A stretch of DNA of 64,000 nucleotides from Trochalopteron elliotii (taxonomy: Eukaryota > Chordata > Aves > Passeriformes > Leiothrichidae), in assembly GCA_024734555.1 (NCBI GenBank), contig JANPWX010000072.1, positions 3,444,420-3,508,419 of the forward strand, read 5' to 3'. The notes under the pieces were generated by a model. It did no database searches, was not told the origin of the DNA, and saw only the letters and a list, made by a program, of their open reading frames with translations. Position numbers and translations under genes: made by a program. This document shows positions 49,178 to 61,600 of the stretch, one piece after another (the first letter of the stretch is position 1; every line of letters starts with the position of its first letter).

Positions 49178-51063
49178 GGTGCTGCACGCAAAAGTAGAGT
49201 GTTTCCCCCACTAAACCCTGATTTTGAATTTCTAAGTACACCTTCTGGAAAACAGAAGACTTCACAAATGCAGTTAAAAGAGATGATCCTGTTTTTCTTG
49301 CAGAGTCAATGCTGGGTTAGGGCTTCAAAGAATGCTTGTCACTATCAGGCTGTGCTTGCGTAGATGCAATCTTTTGTTTGCATGTGTTTGGCCCGAAAGT
49401 GTATCCCAGTTGTCACTATGATGTGTTACTCTGTTACAAGCACGTAATTATTTTAGAACTAAATAAAAAGTTCTCATTGAGTTTTAATCAAAGGGACATG
49501 CAAATATTTCCTCATGGCTGCAGTGTGAAATATTCTCAGCACCCATATGGATGCTTTTCCTCTTTCTATGTCCATTCATCCAGATTGCCAGTAACATGAA
49601 CAGAAGCTCAGCTGAGATCTGCTTTGGAGTGGGCTCAGTTTTGGAAGGGGAGCACAAAGCTGCAATGCTTTTCTTTCTTTTCCCACTGGCCAGGTTGTTC
49701 TTATCTTTCCTCACTGGATTATGGTGTCAGGGACATTGCCTGGAGTAAGAATTACTGTTCCTATTTCATATAAAATGGTATATGAGTGATGAAATTGTGG
49801 AGTAGTTCTGGCAATACAGACGTCTGAAAATGATTTGGTTTTAATGTACTCAAAGAATGCTGTATGTTTAAATAGTTAGACTCTAGTTTAAGAAAAATAA
49901 CAGAAAAATAGTACTTAGTTTTTAAAAAGCAGTATTTGCAGTCTGATGGTGATTTTTTATGTCAACACTTTTGAGACCAAGATTGTGATTTCTTTGAAGT
50001 TTATTGGTCAGTGTGAAAATTTACTGTGAAAGCCGTCTGTGTTTGTCAAGTTAATTTTTCAGGGGTATGAAATTCAAACTTTGCAAGTTTAACTATTTAG
50101 TCTAGAGACTGGAAGATAGTGCACTTCCTATCAAAAATGTAACTCAAATTGTACACGTAGTGAATTATTCCAGAATTCATATGGGTAATTTTTATTCTGT
50201 TTATGTGATTAATTAATGCTTGTTATGTTCCAGTGAACTGCAGGATGCTAAAATAAAGAAAAAAATTAAATGTACTGATTTAAGCTGATCATTGAAATAT
50301 ATTCAATTAATTGAATTAAGAAATTACTTGGATGTCTTGAAAGTAGTACAGTTTAGTCCATCACATTTTTTTATCTATTAGTCTTCAGAATATGTTTGCA
50401 CGTTTGTTAAATTGTTAATGACCTGTTCAGATGTCCCCGTGCTTTGACATTCTTTGGAATACTGAAATTGGTGCATGTTGAAGTGGGATGACAAAGCTCT
50501 CCAGAGCTTGTCAAATGTGAATGGAGAGTTATAAATTGGAACTGCTTAATGATTTATTCACACACAGCTCACCAGAAGTTTTGTAAAAATATTTAAAATT
50601 TACAAACTCTTTTGAATGATTACTTAAAAATTAATTTGAAAATACTTCTGCTGCTGAGAAATGTGACTTTGACTGGAACTGCACGGTGCTACAGTCACAG
50701 AAAGTGATAATATGGTAACTTGGCTTTGTTTCTCCAAATTGTGGTAAACAAGATCCTAGTACTGTCAAACTGGAAAAATGAGTTTCAGGGTGTCTGTTGA
50801 TTTGTGTAAAGTTTTGGATTTATTTGTTATACGTTTTTATTTTGGTTAGCTTTTGTATTCAAATAACTCTTTCTAAATTAAATTTTTCTTAGTTCTCTTA
50901 ACCAGCCTTTTTTTCATATGTGAAATAGTTTTCTTTAAATAGTTTATAGTTGTAGTTCAGTGTATCAGTTTTGCATCTGGGAGTATCTGGACGATGCTGA
51001 TATAGATCAGCATCATTGTGAGGAGAAAAATCATAATTCAACTAAGATGACTTAGAGGTAATT
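49178..51063. other. Intron-like non-coding DNA
   Basis: AT-rich, with no recognisable gene or repeat. The open frames here are short and overlapping. Confidence 0.6.
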
Positions 51064-51660
51064 GATCTGGGGGTGAGTTCACAGAAGTTTGAACACAGGC
51101 AGCTGTGTGCCCTGACAATGTTCTGGGTTAAATCAATGGGAGTAGAGCCAGTAGGTGAAGTAATTATTCCCCATTATTCAACACTTATTAGACCATGTGT
51201 GGAATCCTGTGTCAGGTTTTGGCTCTCCTGGTACAAGAATGCTGATAAGCTTGAGTGAATCCATGGACAGGCAGTAAGACAGTCAGAGGACTGGAGCATG
51301 GAATGGAGGGAAGAGGCTGGGTCAGTTGTACTTGTTCAGACTGCAGAAGAGGTGGTGTGAGGAAGCCTAATACATGCAGGCATACATGCAGAAAAAGTAA
51401 GAGGTAAGTCCTGAATTGAAACATGGAGCTTCCAGTTCTGAGTGGGGAAAAGAATCACTATGAAGATATTTAAGGACTGGAACCTGTTGCTCAGAGACAG
51501 TGTGAGCTCTCCATACTTGGAGGCTGTCAAGACCATGCTGGATGAAGCCCTGAGCAGCCTGGTCTAAATTGACTGTTTTCCCTGCTTTGAGCAGAGCATT
51601 GAACTGGGTCACCCTGAGGTCTCTTCCAAGCTGAAAACTATTGTGATTCTATGGAATTCT
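51064..51660 (+). mobile_element. CR1 LINE 3' copy (~600 bp), including the end of ORF2
   Basis: The longest CR1 in the window. It begins in the C-terminal reverse-transcriptase coding part (GATCTGGGGGTGAGTTCACA; CTGTGTCAGGTTTTGGCTCT). It continues through GGACTGGAGCATGGAATGGA and CTTGGAGGCTGTCAAGACCA to the 3' tail CTATTGTGATTCTATGG. Relative to the CR1 pattern it is 5'-truncated, internally deleted and full of stops, so it is inactive. Confidence 0.9.
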
Positions 51661-54600
51661 AACTGATGAGTGCAGGGCAGGACATGCTGTAGCTACTGTA
51701 AAAGTTCTGTAAACTGCTGAGAAGAGCTTGGTGCAGAGCGGCAATAACTTGTTAGAGCAAATCTGCCGGCAGAATTCCTGTTGTGAGGCTTTACAGTATG
51801 CAATTGTAGAAATCTGAGGGAAAAGTTCATATCATTCAGAATATATTTTGCATCTAATAAGTAAAGCTATGTGATTACTGCAAGGTTTTATAGAAAATAT
51901 CTGCAAATTCTACTCCATACTAAAGAGTTTCCTGCCTTCTTTTCTCTAAGGCGAGGAATGTATTTTTCTTCAAGTGTTATACACATGCACATTTGAATGG
52001 TTTTGGTTTCTTTGCATTAGTGTGCTTTCTAGGTTTCTATTCCATTTCTGGTTCTTAACCATCTTCCATCTTTAAAGAAAGTAGCTCCCTGGATGCCTGA
52101 CTACTTCTGATTTTGGGCTGCTTCACTTTTTTCACTCTTGCTTGACTTGAGATAGATCATGGTTTTTTTGTTTCCTCTCACCATTTTTTTCCACTTAAGT
52201 ATTTGTGTTTGTCTTGATAGATTGGTTGTTAAAACTCGTTGCTGTCACACCTGTGACTTCGTGGGCCAATTCTGTCAGAATTCTGGGGTGCAAGCTACCA
52301 TGTTTCTTCAGCTAAAACTAATTTTGTTGTTAAAGATTTGTTTCCTGCATGTACAGTTACTGTTTACTTGAAGCAATTATTTTTTCTGACAATAAGAAAA
52401 AGAAACATCTCCAAATCACATCCAGATTAATCAGTGCTACTACAAGTAATCATTTTTATTATATATTTCATTGTTTCCTTTCCATTAATGGCTAAAGGAG
52501 AGAAGGAAGAAAACCCTGTGTGTCTGTTCCACTTATGGCATGTAATAGGATCCCTGAAGAATAGGTGATATTGGGTGGTGAGGAGAAACAGGAAAAGAAC
52601 AGGAATGGGAAGGAAGATATTTTTGGACATGGAAAGGGGGAAAAAACTGCTGATTGACACATGATGTTGGTGACTTGTGAAAAGCTTCAGTTATTTGCTC
52701 ACAGGAGGTATGCACACTTAGTTTGGGCATTACTGAGAAGCAGGACAGAGTGAATAATCATTTAGCAGAACAGATGCTGAAAATCACTTCTGGAATCAGC
52801 ACCACGTTGACTTAATCATGAGAGTTAGTATGTTAAAAAGAGAGTTTAAAAGCCAAAGTATCTCCTAAAACACTTGTATACTTTGGTGGCTTGAAAGACT
52901 ATACAAGTATATTGTCACTGTGGTGCTATTTATTCAGCTCTTTGCTTTTTGTCATAGTTCAAAGTTACTGTGTTCTGTTGTGGTTGTGGGTTTTGTATTG
53001 GAGCCACATAGCATACTTCCTAGATGCCTGAACAATCAGTAACAACAGTAGTATTACTTCTGTGACCTGTTAAATGTTTGCTACGTTTCAGGCCTTTGCT
53101 GATATGTCAGGGTTGTGGAATTGTGCTCCTGCTCTGGGTTTACTGATATGAATCTATTCATTGTTTTCATACTCCTTGCCCAGAACTCACACTTACACCC
53201 TGTATCTTCTAAAATGCTTATTAGAGAAGAGAAATTTTGGGTGTAAAATATGTATGGATTTCTTGTTCTGAGATGCTAGGAATTTCAATTAGGAAATTAG
53301 GACGCAGTTTCAAAAATACCAAGTTCTTCTTTCATACATTTGAGATTTGAAGCATTTCCTGCCTCTTCTTGCACAGGGGATTAATTAAAAAAAACCAAAA
53401 AAACAACGAAAGCTCACAACTGTCAGTCATCTGAAGTAGCACCAAATTTTTAACTGAGGGCTGATTGAATACTTAATGAAAAAAGCAGATTAATTTTAAA
53501 TAGGAAGATATTTTTTTAAAAAAAATTAGGTGTTAATTAATTTGGGGAAGCATTTCTTTCACTAAAGCAGTTTCCCTCTGCATATAGAAGTAAATGTCTG
53601 GAAGTTTGGGTGGTTTTAGTTGCAGAGACCAAAAAGTCCCCTGTTCAATTTCAGTTAGTTCAGAAGTTTCTCCTCCGAAAACTGGGATGTGTGGATATGT
53701 GATTAGATATGGATGTGGTACAAGCATGCCTTCTTGAAAATGCTGATTTAGAAGGTGACAGTGTTGAAATACGTAACGTTTACTTAAAAAGAACAAAAGA
53801 AATCTGCCCTAAACCTGTTGAAGCCCCAAAGTGCTACAGAGAAATGAGATATTGACAGTTAAAATGAACTTAATGCCCCATCACTTGAACCAGAATTAGG
53901 AATCTTACTGAATTAAAATAATATAAAATTGTTTTGTGGTCTAATTTTAGTTTATTCTGAAAAAAAGAATGGGAAAGAATGCAGATATCTACAGTGGGTT
54001 TTGTTGTGGGCTTCTTTTTTCTTTCTTTTAGTTTATTTTTGTTTTTCAGGTCTGTGTATAGGATCTACATTGAGTTAGCATTCATTGATTTCTCTCAAAA
54101 GCAAGTTTGACACATCTTAGTCTATTTAATGAAGGTGAAAATTTCTTTTGAAAATAATAATTATAAAGATTGTTTTTCAACTTGTGAAGCATTACTTCTG
54201 GGATGACTAATATTTAAAGTAAATAAACATCACCTTCTGTTTTCTTGTGTGAAATCCCAGTTTAAATGTCAGAAGACTTGATTATAAGAACACAACTTCA
54301 TTATGAGTTGTGGAAGTGATGGCTATCTTTTATATTTCTCTTTCATCCATTTGCTAAAGTCACTTTAGTTATCAGATAGAGGCAGATTGTTAGATTTATA
54401 ATGGCTAATTTTAGGTTTTGTCTGAATAAGCAGAGCCAATCTGAATCTCAAGATACATCTGATATTATATCTGGAAGATATAAAAGAAAATTGAGCATTC
54501 AGCTTGTAACTCCAGTTGAGGGTGCACTCTGGAGAGTTTGTCTTGGTGAAAAAGAGGCTCAAACCAGGGATTTTGAATTGCACAGTAATTTAAGGACTTT

Positions 54601-56283
54601 AGAATTTATAGTAGAGAATTAAACCTTTATATGGAGCATGAGACATGCACTGATTCCCTGTAGAAGCACCAAAACGGAAGCGTTCAAAACACTGAACCCC
54701 CCTGCCCTTGACTTTCGAATGCCAGGGTGGTAATGGTTTGTCACAGTGAGGTTTCTGAATAAAATAAAGCTGTTAATAAATGACATGCATGGTAATTCAG
54801 TATAGTGTTCTAGTTAAACATTTGCATATTTCTGCCACTCTCATAGATTAGAGGGGACTGTTGAACATTAGTGGTAACAAGATGCACCTCATATGCATGC
54901 TAATGGATTATACCTTTTTATAGGTGCAATTTGTACCTGTCTCTCAGTGGATTGGGAAAGTGGTGCATGAGGAACAGATCGTTAAGCATCAGTAGCCAAG
55001 CTTTGCTAATTAGCACATCTTCCAGTGCCAACTCTCTTTGTCCACAGAGAATGTAAATTATTCTTATTTTCTCCCTCAATCTTTCGGGCTCCTTAAGCAA
55101 GGCATCTCTTTGACTGGGAGATAGAGACTGCAGATTTGTAGTTTTCAATTCTCATGATTAATTGAAGAACATGCATGGTTTATTCAAAAGCAGGGATGCT
55201 GCCAAAAATGATCTAATTGGTTAAATAAATAACCCTAAGCTTTTATTACTCAATGTGTTTTTTATTGAATTATTAATGTTATATCACTCTCCAAATCAGT
55301 AAGAGTTAATGACTGATTTGCCTGAGGCTATTAATATTTTTCCAATCAGTGGTAAATTGCTATGATGACTTCTTTTGCTGACTTGTATCTCACTGTATTT
55401 GTTCACTTGGTAAAATGGTGTTGATGGTAAGAAAGGACTGAAAAATAGCATCCAAATTTCAGCTTGTTTTAGTTGGTTTTTTTGTGCCTGATGAAATATG
55501 TAATTCTGTTCATCAAATAGATTATGAAGTACCTTTTGGGATAGGGAAAACAAAAAAGAGGAAATATCTTTTGAGAACTGTTTGTTGTAAGTGGGATACA
55601 AAGAGAAGCATAATGCATTTATTTAGCACCTTTTCTGTGAAAAAGGAGGAGAAATTTGAGCATTATATAATTTTGTAGTGGTAAGAAATATTCTCATATA
55701 TGAACAGAGGTGTGCACAAAGAAGTGCTGCAGTGTAGTGTGGAATAGTTCTGAGTAAGTGCCCAGGAAAAAAAAGATTAAACAGACTCTGACCTGTGCAA
55801 GGCACTAAAGGTCTTGAAAATTAGTTTTGAATCCTGTTTCTTTGTATCTGTTTAGTCCTGGGAAAGGCAGAAAACCATCACTAACTGCTTCTAAGTATAG
55901 GAATCGGCTAGATAATCGTATGGTTAACTGTATCAGATGGCTATTATGAATGTGCATGAAAATGTGGGTGTATTTCTGAAAATTAATTAAATAAAAATTA
56001 TTTTAAAACCAGAAAAACGTTTTTGAGTACTAGTGGATGATATTACCATGTGTGTATCCAAGATGGTGTTGCTTAGACCTTTTTGTTTCAAATGTTAGCT
56101 TTTGTCTATCACTTCAGGTGTAAGTCAGGTGGCTGAGAAATGCACTTTTTTTCTCACCAGATATTCAATTTTTTTTTACTTTTGAAACTATTCCAAGTGG
56201 GTTACACTGCAGCAAACAACTGAGCCTCTTCACCTTTCTCAAACTTTTGTTTGAGATGAATAGTCACTAAGAGATGGACATAT
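51661..56283. other. Intron-like non-coding DNA
   Basis: No recognised gene. The block at about 54.9-55.35 kb has evenly mixed composition with TAATTA and GCTAATTAGC motifs and a minus-strand 76-codon frame (54918-55148). Its texture suggests a conserved non-coding element rather than a gene. An 87-codon minus frame at 53533-53796 has no supporting context. Confidence 0.5.
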
Positions 56284-56288
56284 ACAGT
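56284..56288. repeat. Left target-site duplication (ACAGT)
   Basis: ACAGT directly precedes the TG that starts the solo LTR. The same five bases follow its terminal CA at 57023-57027. Confidence 0.85.
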
Positions 56289-57022
56289 TGTCTTGGTTTG
56301 GAAAGACAGGTGTTGGAGCCAGGGAAAGTTGGAGCTTCCCTTGGAATGGAGAATGTAAACTTCTTCCCTCCAAATTATTATAATTTTGCAATTAGGGGCT
56401 TTCAGGCAAAGATATGGGAATAGGAATAACAGTTCTTTACTAGGAATATAGAAAATACAAATGTAGTAGTAAAAAAAACCCAAGCAAACAAACAAAAATC
56501 CTAGAAACCCTGACAGAGTCAGAGCACAACCTGACACCCTGTTGGTCAGGATGTTGTAAATCCTCCTGGAGTGACAGATGTGGCTCTGTTGGAGTAGAGA
56601 TGATCCTGTAGAAGGGTCCAGTGGTGGCAAGATGGGTCCAGTCTTCCTCTGGGAATCCAGTGGAAAACAGGCTGCTCTGCTGTTCTGAATCTGAGGTTTT
56701 ATCCAGGTAGGAATGCTTGGCTCCTCCCACTGGGTGGAGCATCTCACAATGGGATGATGGAATTCTATCAGTCATGTGGTGAGCCTTAATGGGCCATTAA
56801 CAGAAGATATCCCCCTGGAGAGAAGATGGGTCCTGGAAGAGATAAAGAGCACTGCCCCACCTGGTTTTAACAGCTGGACCATTAACAGAAGGCACCTGCC
56901 CCCTCCCCCCTGGAGTTACGAGGAATGGGTTATACAAGAGATAAAGAAAACACCTCCCCAGCCAGTTTCAACAGATGGCAAATAGAATACACATTTTTGG
57001 TTACATGTTGCAGCTGAAGACA
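56289..57022 (+). mobile_element. Solo LTR of a passerine ERVL-type retrovirus (TguLTR5-like)
   Basis: The element begins TGTCTTGGTTTGGAAAGACA and ends GCAGCTGAAGACA, so it has TG...CA termini. ACAGT on both sides gives an exact 5-bp target-site duplication. Internal landmarks I recognise from this LTR family include CTCCAAATTATTATAATTTT, AGGCAAAGATATGGGAATAG, CTGACAGAGTCAGAGCACAA and ACAATGGGATGATGGAATTC. Nothing retroviral flanks it, so it arose by recombination between two LTRs that removed the coding region. The 181-codon and 111-codon minus-strand frames here are antisense shadows of the LTR. Confidence 0.93.
56794..56980 (+). repeat. Imperfect tandem duplication inside the LTR
   Basis: Two units each begin CCATTAACAGAAG (56794 and 56879) and run through CCCCCTGGAG, AGATAAAGA and CCACCTGG/CCCAGCCAG to TTTAACAG/TTTCAACAG. 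The first unit is 85 bases. The second is longer (about 100) and carries an extra C-rich insert. The duplication lies in the promoter-proximal part of the LTR. Confidence 0.75.
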
Positions 57023-57027
57023 ACAGT
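57023..57027. repeat. Right target-site duplication (ACAGT)
   Basis: ACAGT directly follows the terminal CA of the LTR and matches the left copy exactly. Confidence 0.85.
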
Positions 57028-57400
57028 AGGAGGAAGGAATAAGGCCATGGTGTCTTCATGATAGAGGGGAACAGACTGTGTGCAGGGAAGACAGCTGAGT
57101 TTTGGGAAATCACAATATGGAATTCAGGGAACTGTCATTTGTTAGTTTCTGCAATACAAGAACAGAGAGAAACTTGAAACTTGGTGATATCCAGACAGCA
57201 GTGAACTCCTGGCATTTGCTGCTGCATGAGGCCGTGGAGGCTAATGGTGACAGATGAGACCAGAAAGGGACTCTGTTCACAGGTAGCAGCTCTGTAAGGA
57301 GGTGTTAGAAATATTGCCTTCCAGCATCACTAGTTCAAGAGCTACAAAAACTGGCTAACGTGTGGTATTCCTGAGCCTTGTCTCTAACTACAGTTGGAGA

Positions 57401-57460
57401 TGCAGCACTGGACTAGACATCCCTTTGGCCTGACCCTTGGGGCATTTCCCAGCTACTTAG
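57401..57460 (+). mobile_element. Possible old CR1-like 3' fragment
   Basis: GGACTAGACATCCCTTTGGC and CTGACCC...GGGCATTTCCCAG resemble the (T)GGACTAGATG.CC..TGGTCTGACCC pattern of older sauropsid CR1 3' ends. Divergence is high and the ends are uncertain. Confidence 0.3.
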
Positions 57461-58623
57461 GGACAGTAGTATTGATACATGGAACCCATTTGTGCAAAGA
57501 GAATTTGGAATTCCCTCAGCTGCTGGCCATTGAAATTTTGTACGCCACTGTAGCTTCTAACCTGAATTTGGGATTGTCTTTGACAGGAAAAGATGTAGCA
57601 GTGTTTCAGCATTCTGGCAGTCTGTTAGCTTCCCATGCAGCTTCTTGGGGTCATTGAAAAATGTGTATATATCATAGAGCAGCTTGGAGGGTGTGGAGTC
57701 AGAAAATAGCCAAAAGCTGGGAGGAGGAAAGTCACTTTGTCACCTTTGTCCTTGTCCATTCTTTTCTTTTGTATGTGTATGTGATAATACTGTTGCTATG
57801 AGAGGGTATTGGAGTCTGAATAAATACTTTCAGGTTAAAGTAGAAGCAGTGAATTAGATTAGAGTTCCTATGGGAGTTTTTGTGCATTTGCATTTTTTAT
57901 GCAATCCCTATAAACTATTATGGTTTTCTTTTCTATTTCTTGTTGCTAGGTGAAAGACCCAGGGAAAAAAAAAAAAAGATGGTGCCTGCCCTCCCAAATT
58001 ATTAAACTCAAGAAACAGTAGTTTGGTGTGTGGAGGGAAAACTGGGGCTGGTCTCTAATATTTTAGGTTTTTTTAACCAATGGTCTAAGTTTATTTATAA
58101 AATAACAACAAAGTAGTGTTTTTAGAGATAAATACTTTTAATTACTTACTGTTTTAAATTCTGTTTCAGTAATAAGCTGGTATCAGAAGTCCATTTTTTA
58201 CATTAAGAATCAGGTCTGGTTTTGTCACAGAGATCTAGTCAGGTTATAAAATAAACAGTATTTTATTTAGTGCAAAGAAGGGAGTTGTTTTCTTGGCTTT
58301 TATGAGGATAGTTATGTTTTGCACATACTTTTATGAAGTTTGTATGCATAAGCCAATTTAATCAGAAATGCTCCACATTAGAAAAATATTGCAGTGGCTC
58401 TTGGAGAATCAGAGGTGAGGTTTTATGACTTGATACTTCTTTTGCATTTTCAGTTTAGTATTTATGGTTTTGTGATGTAGTTTTGCCACTGGAAGAAAGT
58501 GATAAGTGTGTGTGCAGAGAAAGAAACAAAGGTAGAGCATGCTGGTTTTTTTTCGTTTAATACTAGTAGTTCTTTGCTAAATATATTCTTTTGGTTGTTA
58601 CCTCACTTTTGGGTTTTTTTTTG

Positions 58624-58645
58624 TTTTTTTTTTTTTTTTTTTTTT
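58624..58645. repeat. T22 homopolymer
   Basis: An uninterrupted run of 22 T, preceded by TTTTTTTTTG, within a T-rich stretch. Confidence 0.9.
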
Positions 58646-61600
58646 GATAGTGCAAGGGTAAGTGGGGTTTTTTTGCATATTCAGTTTCCCGTATTATGAG
58701 GGTCTTACAGCCTTTTCATCTTATAGTGAAACTTAGCAAATGAAAGTAATGTTTCTATAAAATAAAGGGGTTGGATTTTGAGTTGGAAGACCACTGTCAT
58801 CATAGCAGTTGATTTGCTGGGTGATCTGCCCGTGGGTTGGGAATGGAGCCACTTAGAATGCAGCATTCAACAAGTGTTTTAAACTCTTGCAATGATTATT
58901 AAAGAAACGGTTTTAGTTTTAAGATATTGGCTATTACAAGATTACATCTGCTTGCAAAAGTAATTTCTAGATCCTTGAAATCAAGAATCTGAGTTTTTTG
59001 CAGTTCGGCTCAAAGATGTTTTCATCCTGACATGAAAGATAAGAGGACAACTTCAAAGAGAAATGCAGTGATATGGTCACGTATGTGAACTTTTTTTTAA
59101 AGTCACATCCTGGCAGTTCATGTGTAGAAATACTTCTGAACCCCCCAAAGAACAGATTTTATCATCATGAAGAGTTGGATTGTGCGTCAAACCTGTAGAG
59201 AGAGAGGAGTTTGTACCAACATTGCTGTGCTTTTACAACAAGGTTATTGTCTGAAGGGACATCTCTCTCATGAGGAGCAACAAATTATTCAGTATCTGTG
59301 CTAGGTTCTGTCCAGCTGGCACCTAGAGTAGGAAAAAAAATTTCCAATAATACAAAAAAAACAACCCCCCCACCGCCCAAACAAACAACAAAAAAAGCCA
59401 ACCCAAACTTTGTTGCAGCTTGCTTATTTTAAAGAAGATAGTGGGAACTTTCTTGAAACAAATGATGAGAATGAACTAATTGACGCCATGTATTAGTCAT
59501 AGCAGCAATACCACTGAGACTTATGAATCTGAAAGCCTTGAATTCGAACAATGGAAAATGGCATGCTGCCTGTCCATATTTGCCCTGTAAACATCATGAT
59601 CTGTCATCTTTGTATATGGCTCTGCAGCTGATAAGAATTTAAATCTCCATTTGTCTAATGTTTGGCCTTACATTTTGGGGTTTAATCCTCATAAACATAT
59701 TTATTATCAGACAAAATTTTGGCTATGTATTTTATTATATTATTTATATTTTTACTTCATCGTGTTTATTTGCCCACCATTAAACACATAGCATAATATT
59801 TTTCCCATATAATAATACCACAAGAATGTTCTGATATTATTAGCCACATGTTTGTGCAGGAAGAGAAGGTTCATAAAGCCAGTAAGTTATTTTGCACTGA
59901 ATTTTGTTCAGTACTTTAAAATGGGTTTTTTATAGCTACATCAAAATTCTAGTAATAGCTGGTCTGGTCACTTTACCTATTTCTATGTAGCCCTGTGACA
60001 AGTCAGAGTCAGAACTTAAAGTGAGGATTTCCTTTCTGTGACCAGTGACTTGCCACAGAACCATTGGGTCCATCACAAAGTTGATTTTCAACTTTACTTG
60101 ATCAGCTGACACTTGGCCATGCCCTCCTCGCTGTTCCTGTGAGACAGTCCTGGTAGGACACCTTAGTCTATGTTTTGCTGTGGAATTTATTATTTTTTCA
60201 TGACAAAATGGGAAAAAGGCTTTTCTATCCCTTGCTCACCTCCCTCCTCTCAATATCTGACAAATCACATTTATGCTATTGACCCCCACTTTAAAGAGCA
60301 GATTTTCAGTGCTTGAAGGCTGATTGTTTTCATGCATATGAAATGGTGGTAATGTGAAAATCTGCCTCATGTGCCTTGTTTCAATGAGGCAGATGTGAGG
60401 GTAGGCACTTTTCCACTCACTGTTTTACTGACTATATCAAAGGATATGCCACAGAAAGCTTTTAATATTTCATTCTCAGTTAGTAGGAAATAATGAAGGA
60501 AATTTGTGCCAGGCTGTTAAGAGCCTCTCTGCTTACCTGGAAAATTTGCTTTTTTTCCTTATCTCTGCAGGTGTCCTTGCAGCTTGTGCTGCTGAGGACC
60601 CCACAAAGAGAGACCATATCTGGGTGTATACAGATATAACAGTGTCTGTGAAATGAACTTGTGTTTTTCTCTTGCATTTTAAAAAAAGCAAGTCATATCT
60701 CACTTCTAATCTTTCCCTCTGATTTCTTCTTGTTAGTTTTGGACTTCTTTGTTTTTTCTGTTCAAGTATGTGCCCCCTTCTGATTAGAGTACTGCTGACT
60801 AGCTAAATTGCAAGCTGGGGTGTACTGAATGCAAAACAAACCTATTAACTTAGCTCAGTGATGTGCAAATGCTTTTGCTGTTATTCTGCTGGACACAAGC
60901 TATCTATAAGTATAACCATTTGGAGTGTATTTTCTAGCGCTCTGGACTTTTGGAGAAATTGATTTGGAAATGTTTGGGTCTCTGCTGGAACTATCAAGAC
61001 CTCTAAAAACTTTTGTGTTTAAGGATGCTGGGAAATGTGAAAAGAGAAACCTGGAGATAAGTGATACCTGCCAGTTAAGAGCTAAAATCTGATTTGAAAC
61101 TTCAAATATTAACTTGGATTAAATGGTTTTAAAATACTACTTTTTTTAAAAAAAACAAGCGATGGTGTTTACTTAGACTTCCAAAACCAATGTGGTTGCT
61201 GAGTTCTACTCTGGTCAAAACTGGATGAGGTATTTAGTTCAGAACTGCTATTTCCATATACTGGCAGTAGTTTAGGTGCTGTCCTGTGCTCTACTGTCCC
61301 TGCTTGAACTGTGACCCTACCAGGAATTGCATCTCAGCATGGACTGCGTCAAATTTTGTGCCTTCCTGTGAGTTGTTGGTCTGGATTCTAAATATAAAAG
61401 TGAAACCTGTATTTGTAACTTCCCTAATTCATTTTAGGTAGATAAAAGCTGTTTTGAGTAAATCCATTTAGTGGTAATTTTTTCTCTTTTTAAATTTTTT
61501 TTCCCCCTGTGATCATATATTTGCATACTTTTTTTGATGAGTACCTGCTTCCTAAATGCAAATAGTGAAAAGGTGAAAATCTATATTTAATAATTGGCTG

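Noticed and set aside
51212..51612. Minus-strand frames of 66-81 codons.
   Set aside because: Antisense to the CR1 copy at 51064-51660.
56202..56775. Minus-strand frames of 181 and 111 codons.
   Set aside because: They fall almost entirely inside the + oriented solo LTR. LTRs of this family do not encode proteins on the antisense strand, so these are shadows.
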